In this document: positions 36,370 to 45,371 of the stretch, one piece after another | How positions within the stretch are numbered: position 1 is the first letter of the stretch | Layout of the letters: every line of letters begins with the position of its first letter | From: Bacteroidota bacterium | GTDB lineage: Bacteria; Bacteroidota; Bacteroidia; Chitinophagales; Chitinophagaceae | Assembly: GCA_947453145.1 (NCBI GenBank) | Contig: CANGFA010000013.1 | Coordinates: 1 to 64,000 of the forward strand | Reading direction: 5' to 3' | Length of the DNA stretch: 64,000 bases | Translations under genes and position numbers: made by a program | The notes under the pieces: model-generated | The model's database searches: none | Seen by the model: only the letters and a program-made list of their open reading frames with translations | Told to the model about the DNA's origin: nothing

Positions 36370-37473
36370 ATGAAAAAGCAACATTCCATTTACTGGGTTT
36401 GTCAAATTGGGGGTTGGGTAAGTTATGCCCTAACAATTTTCTTATTCGCCTATGTGCTTGAAAGGCAAATCAGTTTTGTGTTTTTTCAGCGAATTGTAAT
36501 GAGTGTATTGTTGGGTGTTACTTTAACCCATTTACTGAGAAAGACTATTATTTTCAATAAGTTAAGACCACCAACTCCATCACGTCAGTGGTGGAAAATT
36601 TTTCTATTGGTTCTTTTCTTCTCCTTTTCATACAGTTTAATAAATAGTTCTTTAATAGAAATTTTAAGACTTATCGAGCCAGGTAGAGACTTGTCAAAAA
36701 CCGAAAGCACGCGTTTTGTATTTTCAATGGATGCAATATTGTCCAACTGGAATGGAGCTAGGGTATTAAGACGTTTATTTTTTGGACTCATATTAGACAC
36801 CCCCATTTTTTTTGTATGGATATCTATTTATACTTTATGGCATTATATTGAATTTGCGAATAAAGAAGAAATTAAAAAAGTAAAGTTGGAAACCTTAATC
36901 AAAGAGCTAGAATTAAAAACGATTAAGTCTCAAATGAATCCGCATTTTATTTTTAACGCCTTAAATAGTATAAGAGCATTGGTGGATGAGGATCCAAAGC
37001 GATCAAGAAAAGCTATTACCGAGCTAAGTAATATTTTAAGGAGCAGTATTCAAAGTGATAAAATTCAAGTAACTAGTTTGGAAAAAGAGTTGACTATTGT
37101 AAAAGATTATTTAGCCTTAGAGTACATCCGTTTTGCGGACAGGCTTAAAGTGGTATATGAAATTGAAGAGGCCACCTTGCAAAATCAAATACCACCTATG
37201 ATGCTACAAACATTGGTGGAGAATGCCATTAAACATGGACTTAGCAAGCAACCTGGCGATTGTTTAATTAAAATTATTTCCAAATTTGATCAAAATAAGT
37301 TGGTCTTAAAAGTAATGAACACCGGCTTATTAAAGCCTTCTGAAAATGACGGTTTTGGTTTACAAAGTACAAGAGAAAGATTAAATATATTATATCAAGG
37401 AGAAGCTTTATTTGAATTATATCAATGTGAACACAATCAAGTAACTGCCAAATTAGCGATACCTATTCATTAG
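36370..37473 (+). CDS. Sensor histidine kinase, LytS/YehU-like
   Basis: A 367-residue membrane kinase with about four helices in its first 165 residues, a short coiled coil, then a His_kinase domain with H192 in MNPHFIFNALNSIRALVDED and a C-terminal ATP-binding domain containing LVENAIKHGL and GFGLQSTRERL. This is the family that pairs with LytTR regulators, and such a regulator follows 22 bases downstream. The signal sensed is unknown. The ATG at 36370 is preferred to 36352 because a promoter box lies between them. Confidence 0.93.
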   Translation: MKKQHSIYWVCQIGGWVSYALTIFLFAYVLERQISFVFFQRIVMSVLLGVTLTHLLRKTIIFNKLRPPTPSRQWWKIFLLVLFFSFSYSLINSSLIEILRLIEPGRDLSKTESTRFVFSMDAILSNWNGARVLRRLFFGLILDTPIFFVWISIYTLWHYIEFANKEEIKKVKLETLIKELELKTIKSQMNPHFIFNALNSIRALVDEDPKRSRKAITELSNILRSSIQSDKIQVTSLEKELTIVKDYLALEYIRFADRLKVVYEIEEATLQNQIPPMMLQTLVENAIKHGLSKQPGDCLIKIISKFDQNKLVLKVMNTGLLKPSENDGFGLQSTRERLNILYQGEALFELYQCEHNQVTAKLAIPIH

Positions 37474-37495
37474 CATAAAAGATAAAAACAAAGTC

Positions 37496-38236
37496 ATGTC
37501 TACTACCCCAATTAAAGCGATTATTGTTGACGACGAGCGATTGGCAAGAAATGAATTAAAAAAATTATTGGAACAACATCCAGAAATACAAGTAGTGGAT
37601 GAAGCTAGTAATGTAGAGGAAGGTGTTGAAAAAATTGATTTAACACGTCCCGACTTAATATTTTTGGATATTCAAATGCCAGGCAAAACCGGATTTGATT
37701 TGTTGGCAGAATTAGAAAAAGCGCCTAGGGTAATTTTTACGACAGCCTATGATGAGTTTGCTTTAAAAGCTTTTGAAGTAAATGCATTGGATTATTTATT
37801 AAAACCAATTGATCCATTACGTTTGGCTGATGCAATCCAAAAATTACAAACCGAAATTCAGTTAGAGCAAGCAAGTTTAATGGGAACAAGTCGTGGTCCA
37901 TTAACCGAGGCAGATCAAGTATTTGTGAAGGACGGAGAAAAATGTTGGTTCGTAAAACTTTCAGAAATCAGACTCTTTGAAAGCGTGGGAAATTATGCGA
38001 AAGTGTATTTCTCCACCCATAAACCACTGATATTAAAATCCTTAAACTCATTGGAAGATCGTTTGGATGAGCGTGTATTTTTCAGGGCTAACCGCAAACA
38101 TATCATTAACCTTCATTGGATTGAAAAAATTGAACCCTATTTTAACGGAGGATTATTAGTGGAACTAAAAGGTGGCGAAAAAATTGAAATCAGTCGTCGA
38201 CAAACAGTTAAGTTTAAGGAAATGATGAGCTTCTAA
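37496..38236 (+). CDS. LytTR-family response regulator
   Basis: A 246-residue regulator with an N-terminal receiver domain (phospho-acceptor D58 in FLDIQMPG, with the acidic pair VDDER near the start and K105-type lysine in LLKPIDP) and a C-terminal LytTR DNA-binding domain (about 140-245) ending ISRRQTVKFKEMM. It is encoded directly behind its kinase, so the two form a two-component system. Targets are unknown. Confidence 0.95.
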   Translation: MSTTPIKAIIVDDERLARNELKKLLEQHPEIQVVDEASNVEEGVEKIDLTRPDLIFLDIQMPGKTGFDLLAELEKAPRVIFTTAYDEFALKAFEVNALDYLLKPIDPLRLADAIQKLQTEIQLEQASLMGTSRGPLTEADQVFVKDGEKCWFVKLSEIRLFESVGNYAKVYFSTHKPLILKSLNSLEDRLDERVFFRANRKHIINLHWIEKIEPYFNGGLLVELKGGEKIEISRRQTVKFKEMMSF

Positions 38237-38252
38237 ATTCAATATGAGTAGC

Positions 38253-39002
38253 CTATTTATTTAGGCTATGTATTGCGCTAGCCATTTCTTTGATTAATGC
38301 AGCATCTTTTTCAATTGCATTGCCAACTACTATAATGTCGGCCCCTGCTAAACAATTTTCTTTTGCTTTTTCGGCGCTGGTGATACCTCCTCCAACAATA
38401 ATAGGAATTTGAACATACTTCGCTACCTGACTAATCATGTTGGTAGGAATGGCACGTTGTGCACCACTACCCGCATCCATGTAAATTACTTTTAGTCCCA
38501 ACATTTCACCTGCCATCGCTGTGCAAGAAGCGATGTCATTTTTGTTGGAAGGAATAGGGTTGGTATTAGAAATATAGGATACGGTGGTTGGTGTTCCTCC
38601 GTCAATTAACATGTAACCAACGGGTATAATTTCAAGCCCACTTTGTTTTACAAAAGGGGCACTTATTACATGCTGGCCAATTAATAATTCGGGGTTGCGA
38701 CCAGAAATCAAGGATAGGTATAATAAAGCATCTGCTTTAGGGGTGATTTGATCTGGTGAACCAGGGAATAAAACAACAGGTATTTCGCAGTTGGATTTGA
38801 TGGTCGTAACTACTTTGTCTAAAGTGTCTGTAACCACCAAACTACCTCCTACAAAAAAATAATCCACCGACGCGTCTTTAGCTAATTGTAAGGTATCTAA
38901 TAATCCTTGGCTCGTTAATTTATCCGGATCTAACAACACGGCGAAAGCTTTGTTTGTATTTGCTTTCTGCTTACCAATGTTGTCTAATATCTTTTGTTTC
39001 AT
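38253..39002 (-). CDS. Geranylgeranylglyceryl phosphate synthase-family protein
   Basis: The 249-residue TIM-barrel enzyme should join a polyprenyl chain to sn-glycerol 1-phosphate. Family marks are LLDPDK at the start, FFVGGSLV, the YMDAGSGA block and the phosphate-binding VGGGI and VVGNAIE near the C terminus. It matches the bacterial/archaeal GGGPS family (PcrB-related); group II enzymes are known from Bacteroidota. ATG at 39002 is chosen; an earlier in-frame start adds nine residues. The product's fate in this organism is unclear. Confidence 0.9.
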   Translation of the reverse strand: MKQKILDNIGKQKANTNKAFAVLLDPDKLTSQGLLDTLQLAKDASVDYFFVGGSLVVTDTLDKVVTTIKSNCEIPVVLFPGSPDQITPKADALLYLSLISGRNPELLIGQHVISAPFVKQSGLEIIPVGYMLIDGGTPTTVSYISNTNPIPSNKNDIASCTAMAGEMLGLKVIYMDAGSGAQRAIPTNMISQVAKYVQIPIIVGGGITSAEKAKENCLAGADIIVVGNAIEKDAALIKEMASAIHSLNK

Positions 39003-39040
39003 GTTGAATCCAGTTGTATAATTACGCACCGCTTAGGCAT

Positions 39041-39048
39041 CAAAAATA
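39041..39048 (-). promoter_or_regulatory. -7 box for the GGGPS gene
   Basis: The minus strand reads TATTTTTG, an exact TAnnTTTG match, 38 bases before the ATG at 39002. Confidence 0.5.
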
Positions 39049-39140
39049 TCAATTTTAAGCTTATATAAACGCATACTTTCCATTTATTACAAAAAAAACT
39101 GAAATGAGCCCTATTTTTTTAATAAGAAACTAACAATGGG

Positions 39141-39239
39141 TGGGGATAAATCATGGAATTCAATGGGGTTGTGGACTTTCGAATTGTTCACATCAATTTT
39201 CCACAGCTGTTGATATTTCGGTAATGGAATTGTGGAAAG
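39141..39239. promoter_or_regulatory. Cluster of DnaA-box-like sites upstream of nrdJ
   Basis: The 321-base gap 39003-39323 has no supported gene. Within it lie TGGGGATAA (39141-39149, reverse of TTATCCCCA, one mismatch to TTATCCACA), TTTTCCACA (39197-39205, one mismatch), TTGTTCACA (39184-39192, two mismatches), TGTGGAAAG (39231-39239, two mismatches) and a weaker TGTGGA at 39170. DnaA controls nrd genes in E. coli, so a regulatory role is possible. A TATTTTCG box at 39247-39254 could be the promoter. Confidence 0.4.
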
Positions 39240-39323
39240 CAAAGGATATTTTCGTCTACCCATCAAGGTTTTTCAAAAAACCTATTTGGAACATAACCAA
39301 CATCCTAAAAATAGAATACGACC

Positions 39324-42300
39324 ATGGCTACTCCAAAAACAAAAACCACTGCGAAAAAAGGATTAGAATTCTCTCGCCGATTCACCAAAGACAATGTTTC
39401 TCCATTTGATCAATTTGAGTACGACTATCGTGATAGCGTAATTAAAAATCCAAACGGAGAAAAAGTATTTGAAATGACAAACGTAGAAGTTCCAAAACAA
39501 TGGAGTCAAATTGCTACGGACATTTTAGCGCAAAAATATTTTAGAAAAGCGGGCGTGCCTCAAGCCGATGGTTCATTGGGTAGAGAAACTTCTGTTAAAC
39601 AAGTTGCACATCGTATGGCAAATTGTTGGAGAGTTTGGGGGGAGCGTTATGGTTATTTCGCAACTACAAATGATGCACAAGTATTCTATGAAGAATTAGT
39701 ATATAGTATCTTAAACCAAGCATGTGTGCCAAACTCGCCACAATGGTTTAATACAGGATTACACGAAAGCTATGGTATTACTGGAGGCGCGCAAGGTCAC
39801 TATTATGTAGATCCAATTGACAAGCAATTGAAAAGATCAACTAGTGCTTACGAGCGTCCTCAACCACATGCGTGTTTTATTTTAAGTGTGAGTGATGATT
39901 TAGTGAATGAGGGTGGTATCATGGATTTGTGGACAAGAGAAGCAAGAATTTTCAAATATGGTTCTGGAGTAGGAACGAACTTCTCTCAAATTAGAGGAGC
40001 GAACGAAAAATTATCTGGTGGTGGTTCATCAAGTGGTTTAATGAGCTTCTTAAAAATTGGTGACCGTGCTGCAGGTGCTATCAAATCAGGTGGTACAACA
40101 CGTCGTGCTGCTAAAATGGTTTGTTTGGATTTAGATCACCCAGAAGTATTAGAATTTATTAACTGGAAAGTACAGGAAGAAGATAAAGTAGCTGCATTGG
40201 TTGCGGCTGGTTATGATAATGGATATGAAGGAGAAGCGTATGCAACTGTTTCAGGTCAAAACTCAAATAACTCGGTTCGTATCCCAAATAGTTTCTTTAA
40301 AGCATTGTCAGAAAATGGCAACTGGGAATTAAAAGCACGTACCGACGGTCGCGTTATGAAATCGGTTCCTGCAAGAGAAGTGTGGGAGCAAATTGCAAAC
40401 GCTGCTTGGCGATGTGCGGATCCAGGTACACAATATGATACTACCATTAATGAGTGGCATACTTGTCCAAAAGGTGGACGCATTAATGCATCTAACCCAT
40501 GTTCAGAATACATGTTCTTAGACAACACTGCATGTAACTTGGCTTCAATCAATTTAAGAAAATTCTTTGACGAGTCAGATAACTCATTTGATGTTGAAGG
40601 GTTTGAATACACTACAAGATTATGGCAGACGGTTTTAGAAGTATCTATTTTAATGGCGCAGTTCCCTTCAAAAGAAGTGGCGCAATTGTCATACGATTAC
40701 AGAACCACAGGTTTAGGTTTTGCAAACCTTGGCTCTATGTTAATGGTTAGTGGTATTCCTTATGATAGCGAAGAGGCACGTGGTATTGCAGGTGCTATTA
40801 CAGCTATCATGACAGGTATAGCTTACAAAACATCTGCTGAAATGGCGAGCTTCTTAGGTGCGTTTGATAAGTATGCGGAAAACAAGGAAGATATGTTACG
40901 TGTAATGCGTAATCACCGTGCAGCAGCATATGATGCAGATGCTTATGTAGGAATTGAAATTAAGCCTCAGGGAATTAAAGCACAATACACACCTGACTAT
41001 TTATTGAAAGCGGCAACTAAAGCTTGGGATGACGCAGTGAAGTTGGGAGAAAAATATGGTTATAGAAATGCACAAACAACGGTAATTGCTCCAACAGGAA
41101 CCATTGGTTTAGTAATGGATTGTGATACTACAGGTGTTGAACCAGATTTTGCGTTAGTGAAATTTAAAAAATTATCTGGTGGTGGGTATTTCAAAATCAT
41201 TAACCAATCCGTTCCTCAAGCATTAAAGAATTTAGGATATACACAAGCACAAAACGATGCGATTGTTAATTTTGCAGTAGGTCATGCAAGCTTTACAGGT
41301 GCACCACACATTAATGATGCATCTTTATTAGCAAAAGGATTTACACAAGAGGAAATAACTAAATTAAACGGCGCAGCTAAATCTGCATTCGAAATCGGGT
41401 TCATCTTTAACCGTTTCACTTTAGGTGATACTTGTTTAACAAGATTAGGATTTAAAGAAGAAGTATTTGCAGACTGGAGCTTTAATTTATTAGAAGCATT
41501 AGGATTTACCGAAGATCAAATTGACGAAGCAAACGATTATGTTTGTGGTACCATGACTGTAGAAGGTGCGCCAGACTTAGATCCTGCACACTTGCCAGTA
41601 TTTGATTGTGCGAACAAAAATGGTAAAAAAGGAGTTAGATATATTCACGCTCATGGTCATATCAGAATGATGGCTGCATGTCAACCATTCTTATCTGGTG
41701 CGATTTCAAAAACAATCAACCTACCAAACGAAGCAACTGTTGAAGAAATTGCTGACTCTTATTTAATGAGTTGGGAATTAGGTTTAAAAGCAAATGCTTT
41801 ATACCGTGATGGTTCTAAATTAAGTCAACCATTATCCACAAAGTCGGATAAGAAAAAGAAAACCGATGACGCTGATGTTGAAGCAGAAGCAGCAGCAGAA
41901 GCGGGTTCTCAATTGGTAGACCTTAGCAACTTAACTGTTGATGAATTATTAGAAGAAGTTCAAAAGAGAATGACTACTTCAACCGATACTGTATTGAAGC
42001 GTCAATTGTCTCGCATTGTTGAGCGCAAATCCTTACCAGCTAAGCGTCGTGGCTTTACACAAAAAGCAAGAATTGGCGGTCAAGTATTGTTCTTAAGAAC
42101 AGGTGAATACAATGACGGAACGGTTGGTGAATTATTCATTGACTTAGCAAAAGAAGGATCTACCTTACGTAGCTTAATGAACTGTTTTGCTATTTCTATT
42201 TCAGTAGGTTTACAATATGGTGTGCCTTTAGAAGAGTTCGTTGATAAATTCGTATTCACTAAGTTTGAGCCATCAGGTATGGTGGATCATCCAAATATTA

Positions 42301-42674
42301 AAACTACCACATCTATCGTGGACTTCATCTTCCGTTCATTAGCTTATGAATATTTAGGCCGAACCGATTTAGTACATGTATTAGACAAGCCAACGGTAGA
42401 GAATTTAGGTGAAGCAGGTGATATCACATTAGTTGGCAAGCCTGAGTTAAGCAGCATTCGCGTAACAGCACCAACAGCTGCTACAGCTCCTGTTGCTAAA
42501 GCAAATGTGGTAGCAGCGGTGGGTGAATCAGAAAGACCAATGGATAATGTTACTGCAGCTGCAAAAGGTATGCAAAGCGATGCGCCAGCATGTAGCACTT
42601 GTGGACATATCACTATTCGTAGCGGTACTTGTTACAAATGCTTGAACTGTGGAACTTCTATGGGTTGTAGTTAG
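39324..42674 (+). CDS. nrdJ: Adenosylcobalamin-dependent (class II) ribonucleotide reductase
   Basis: NrdJ reduces ribonucleotides to deoxyribonucleotides using a B12-generated radical, so it works with or without oxygen. The 1116-residue protein has the NrdJ-type N-terminal region ([13 protein letters not shown]), the active-site [16 protein letters not shown] block, the [15 protein letters not shown] region and a C-terminal Cys-rich tail ([18 protein letters not shown]) thought to pass electrons. An Ala/Glu-rich linker sits near residues 850-870. It is the only RNR gene in the window; it stands alone with its own terminator. Confidence 0.96.
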   Translation: MATPKTKTTAKKGLEFSRRFTKDNVSPFDQFEYDYRDSVIKNPNGEKVFEMTNVEVPKQWSQIATDILAQKYFRKAGVPQADGSLGRETSVKQVAHRMANCWRVWGERYGYFATTNDAQVFYEELVYSILNQACVPNSPQWFNTGLHESYGITGGAQGHYYVDPIDKQLKRSTSAYERPQPHACFILSVSDDLVNEGGIMDLWTREARIFKYGSGVGTNFSQIRGANEKLSGGGSSSGLMSFLKIGDRAAGAIKSGGTTRRAAKMVCLDLDHPEVLEFINWKVQEEDKVAALVAAGYDNGYEGEAYATVSGQNSNNSVRIPNSFFKALSENGNWELKARTDGRVMKSVPAREVWEQIANAAWRCADPGTQYDTTINEWHTCPKGGRINASNPCSEYMFLDNTACNLASINLRKFFDESDNSFDVEGFEYTTRLWQTVLEVSILMAQFPSKEVAQLSYDYRTTGLGFANLGSMLMVSGIPYDSEEARGIAGAITAIMTGIAYKTSAEMASFLGAFDKYAENKEDMLRVMRNHRAAAYDADAYVGIEIKPQGIKAQYTPDYLLKAATKAWDDAVKLGEKYGYRNAQTTVIAPTGTIGLVMDCDTTGVEPDFALVKFKKLSGGGYFKIINQSVPQALKNLGYTQAQNDAIVNFAVGHASFTGAPHINDASLLAKGFTQEEITKLNGAAKSAFEIGFIFNRFTLGDTCLTRLGFKEEVFADWSFNLLEALGFTEDQIDEANDYVCGTMTVEGAPDLDPAHLPVFDCANKNGKKGVRYIHAHGHIRMMAACQPFLSGAISKTINLPNEATVEEIADSYLMSWELGLKANALYRDGSKLSQPLSTKSDKKKKTDDADVEAEAAAEAGSQLVDLSNLTVDELLEEVQKRMTTSTDTVLKRQLSRIVERKSLPAKRRGFTQKARIGGQVLFLRTGEYNDGTVGELFIDLAKEGSTLRSLMNCFAISISVGLQYGVPLEEFVDKFVFTKFEPSGMVDHPNIKTTTSIVDFIFRSLAYEYLGRTDLVHVLDKPTVENLGEAGDITLVGKPELSSIRVTAPTAATAPVAKANVVAAVGESERPMDNVTAAAKGMQSDAPACSTCGHITIRSGTCYKCLNCGTSMGCS

Positions 42675-42700
42675 GCCTTGGATAAACAAGTTTAATTTTC

Positions 42701-42731
42701 AATACCCGCTTTTATAGCGGGTATTTTTTTT
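42701..42731 (+). terminator. Terminator after nrdJ
   Basis: AATACCCGCT (42701-42710) and AGCGGGTATT (42716-42725) form a perfect 10-base stem with a TTTAT loop and a T8 run. Confidence 0.93.
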
Positions 42732-42818
42732 GCGCAAACTTTTATAAAAAAAATTATAAACCATTTAAATAATTCACTAAATTCATTCTCTCAAATCATA
42801 CTAGAAAACGATTGTATT

Positions 42819-44561
42819 ATGTCAAAAGTTCAAGTAAAAATAGCGCCTAAAAAATACGACGCGGTTATTGTGGGTTCTGGAGCTGGAGGTGGAATGGCAG
42901 CCTATGTTTTAGCCAAAGCTGGTTTAAAGGTTTGTTTATTAGAAGCGGGTCCAGATTATGATCCTGCAAAAAATTCGGCTCAATTAAAAAATCCTTGGGA
43001 TTCACCGCGTAGAGGTGCAAGCTCAAAGTTTCGTCCATTTGGTGAATTTGATGGATGTTATTGGGGTTGGGAAATTGACGGTGAGCCTTATACACAAACA
43101 AAAGGATCGGACCACTTTGATTGGTGGAGAGCGAGAATGGTAGGCGGACGTACTAATCACTGGGGACGTATCTCTTTGCGTTTTGGACCAAAGGATTTCA
43201 AAAGACACAGTATAGATGGATTAGGTGATGACTGGCCAATTGGCTACGAGGATGTAAAACCTTACTACGATAAAATTGATAAATTAATTGGTGTATACGG
43301 AACAAATGAAGGATTAGAGAATGACCCAGACGGTATTTTTTTACCACCTCCTAAACCACGCTTACACGAATTGATGTTTAAGAAAGCGGCTACTGGCATT
43401 AACATCCCAGTAATCCCATCTCGTTTGTCTATTTTAACTAAAAAAATAAATGACGAGCGTGGTGTATGTTTTTATTGCGGTCAATGTAATCGTTCTTGTA
43501 AAGTATATGGCGACTTTTCTTCCTCTTCTGTTTTAGTGAAGCCAGCAATCATGACAGGCAATGTAGATTTAATTACAGGCGCCATGGCGCGTGAAGTTGT
43601 GACAGATCGAGAAGGGAAGGCGGTAGGCGTTTCTTATGTAAATAAATTTGACAAATTAGAATATCAAATTAATGCTAAAGTAGTAATCCTTGGAGCAAGT
43701 ACTTGTGAGACAGCTCGTTTACTATTAAACTCGAAATCACAAAAACATCCAAATGGATTGGCCAATAGTAGTGGTGTGGTAGGACATTATTTACATGACT
43801 CTACTGGTGCAGCGTTAGGTGGTGTGATACCAAGTTTATTTGGACGTAAGCGTTACAATGAGGATGGAGTAGGCGGTATGCACGTGTATACACCTTGGTG
43901 GTTGGATAATAAAAAATTAGATTTCCCTCGCGGATACCATATTGAGTACTGGGGTGGTATGAGTCAACCTAGTTATGGCTTTGGTATGGGTATGCAAGGT
44001 ATGAATGGAAAATTCCAAGTAAATGGCAAAACCAAGGAAGAAGGCGGATATGGAGCTTCTTTAAAAGAAGATGTTCGTTTCTTTTATGGTGCAACTGTTG
44101 GAATGGGTGGTCGTGGCGAAGCAGTTCCTCGTTTTGAAAATCATTGTAAAATAGATGCAGAAGTAGTTGATAAGTATGGTATTCCGGTATTGCAATTTGA
44201 TTGTAAGAATTCAGAATATGAAATTAAACAAGCAAAACACATGAAGGAAACCTTCCGTGAAATTATGCACGAGATGGGTGCGGTAATTACATGGGGCGAC
44301 CAGGACGACGCAAGCAATAATTATGGCTTGTCAAACCCTGGTAATATTATCCACGAAGCGGGTACAGTAAGAATGGGTAATGATAAAAAGACATCAGCAT
44401 TAAATGCATGGGGTCAGGCACATGATTGCAATAATTTATTCTGTGTAGACGGATCGGTATTCACATCTCAAGCAGATAAGAATATTACATGGACTATTTT
44501 AGCATTGTCTATGCGTACCTCAGAGTATATTTTAGATCAGTTGAAAAAACAAAATATATAA
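42819..44561 (+). CDS. GMC-family FAD oxidoreductase with a Cys cluster
   Basis: The 580-residue flavoprotein has an N-terminal FAD-binding VGSGAGGGMAAYVLAKAG (about residues 17-34) and the C-terminal GMC region with HEAGTVRMG and the final NITWTILALSMRTSEYI. Cysteines 217, 220, 223 and 227 form CxxCxxCxxxC, a ferredoxin-like spacing seen in gluconate-dehydrogenase-type members. It oxidises an alcohol or sugar; the substrate is unknown. There is no signal peptide, but the small subunit gene 43 bases downstream has a Tat-type signal, so the complex may be exported together. Confidence 0.9.
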   Translation: MSKVQVKIAPKKYDAVIVGSGAGGGMAAYVLAKAGLKVCLLEAGPDYDPAKNSAQLKNPWDSPRRGASSKFRPFGEFDGCYWGWEIDGEPYTQTKGSDHFDWWRARMVGGRTNHWGRISLRFGPKDFKRHSIDGLGDDWPIGYEDVKPYYDKIDKLIGVYGTNEGLENDPDGIFLPPPKPRLHELMFKKAATGINIPVIPSRLSILTKKINDERGVCFYCGQCNRSCKVYGDFSSSSVLVKPAIMTGNVDLITGAMAREVVTDREGKAVGVSYVNKFDKLEYQINAKVVILGASTCETARLLLNSKSQKHPNGLANSSGVVGHYLHDSTGAALGGVIPSLFGRKRYNEDGVGGMHVYTPWWLDNKKLDFPRGYHIEYWGGMSQPSYGFGMGMQGMNGKFQVNGKTKEEGGYGASLKEDVRFFYGATVGMGGRGEAVPRFENHCKIDAEVVDKYGIPVLQFDCKNSEYEIKQAKHMKETFREIMHEMGAVITWGDQDDASNNYGLSNPGNIIHEAGTVRMGNDKKTSALNAWGQAHDCNNLFCVDGSVFTSQADKNITWTILALSMRTSEYILDQLKKQNI

Positions 44562-44604
44562 TTTATCTCCCATTAAACTTTAATCAGCTTTAAAACAAAA
44601 TATT

Positions 44605-45243
44605 ATGGACAGACGAAGTTCGATCAAAGCATTGTTTTTCACTTCAGTATCTGCAAGTGTATTCATGTCAATGGCAAAAGATCCTAATACAGTAGTTGCA
44701 TTAGATGAGGACAGAATGCAAGAAGAAAAGGATTACTTAGCAAAAATTAAAGCAGGTCCTAAATTTTTTGATCTGCATGAAATGGCTACTATCAAAGTAT
44801 TGGGAGATATAATTATGCCAAAGGACAAAGTAAGTGGTTCGGCATCGGACGCTAAAGTGCCGGACTTTATAGAGTTTATTGTAAAAGATATGCCCGAGCA
44901 TCAAGTGCCTGTTAGAGGGGGCTTAAAATGGTTGGACAGACACAGCACCAATAAACATGGCAAACAATTTATTGCTTGTACACCTGCTGAACAAATTGGC
45001 ATTGTGGACGAGATTGCCTATCCGAAAAAAGCAAAGCCCGAGGTTTCTCAGGGTGTGAGCTTCTTTAATAAAATGCGTGATTTAGTAACGACTGGATTTT
45101 ATACCTCCGAAATTGGTGTACATGATTTAGGCTATATGGGCAATGTTCCAAATCAATGGAATGGTGTACCTGCTGAGGTTTTAAAACAGTATGGATTAGC
45201 ATATACCGATAAGGAAAATAAAGAGTGTATTAGCTATTCTTAA
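44605..45243 (+). CDS. Gluconate 2-dehydrogenase subunit 3-family protein
   Basis: The 212-residue protein begins with MDRRSSIKALFFTSVSASVF, a twin-arginine-like signal with RRSS followed by a hydrophobic run. The rest matches the gluconate 2-dehydrogenase gamma-subunit family, including the IMPKD and GFYTSEIGVHDLGY segments. Such subunits bind the GMC flavoprotein and help its export. It directly follows the GMC gene and is followed by a strong terminator. Confidence 0.9.
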   Translation: MDRRSSIKALFFTSVSASVFMSMAKDPNTVVALDEDRMQEEKDYLAKIKAGPKFFDLHEMATIKVLGDIIMPKDKVSGSASDAKVPDFIEFIVKDMPEHQVPVRGGLKWLDRHSTNKHGKQFIACTPAEQIGIVDEIAYPKKAKPEVSQGVSFFNKMRDLVTTGFYTSEIGVHDLGYMGNVPNQWNGVPAEVLKQYGLAYTDKENKECISYS

Positions 45244-45293
45244 GTTGTGTTTTCTCAAATTGCGTATGTTTTGCGCGATTGCTTGCTTGTATA

Positions 45294-45325
45294 ATAAAGG
45301 CCCCGATCCGGGGCCTTTATATTTT
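45294..45325. terminator. Bidirectional terminator between convergent genes
   Basis: ATAAAGGCCCC (45294-45304) and GGGGCCTTTAT (45310-45320) form a perfect stem with a GATCC loop, followed by ATTTTT. A second weaker hairpin (TAGCCC..GGGGCTA, near 45326-45353) lies on the metG side. Confidence 0.92.
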
Positions 45326-45371
45326 TAGCCCTTAATAAAATATAAGGGGCTAAAATTAATTGACTAAATTC

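Noticed and set aside
39141-39239. Chromosomal replication origin
   Set aside because: The sites are few, mostly imperfect, and no dnaA, dnaN or AT-rich unwinding region is close. A regulatory cluster is more likely.
39003-39323. Cobalamin riboswitch before nrdJ
   Set aside because: I could not find the conserved B12-box-type sequence or the expected multi-stem leader; the gap instead shows DnaA-box-like sites.
39140-39409. Open frame of 89 codons over the nrdJ leader and start
   Set aside because: It overlaps the nrdJ start in another frame, has no recognisable domain, and its composition reflects the intergenic DnaA-like sites.
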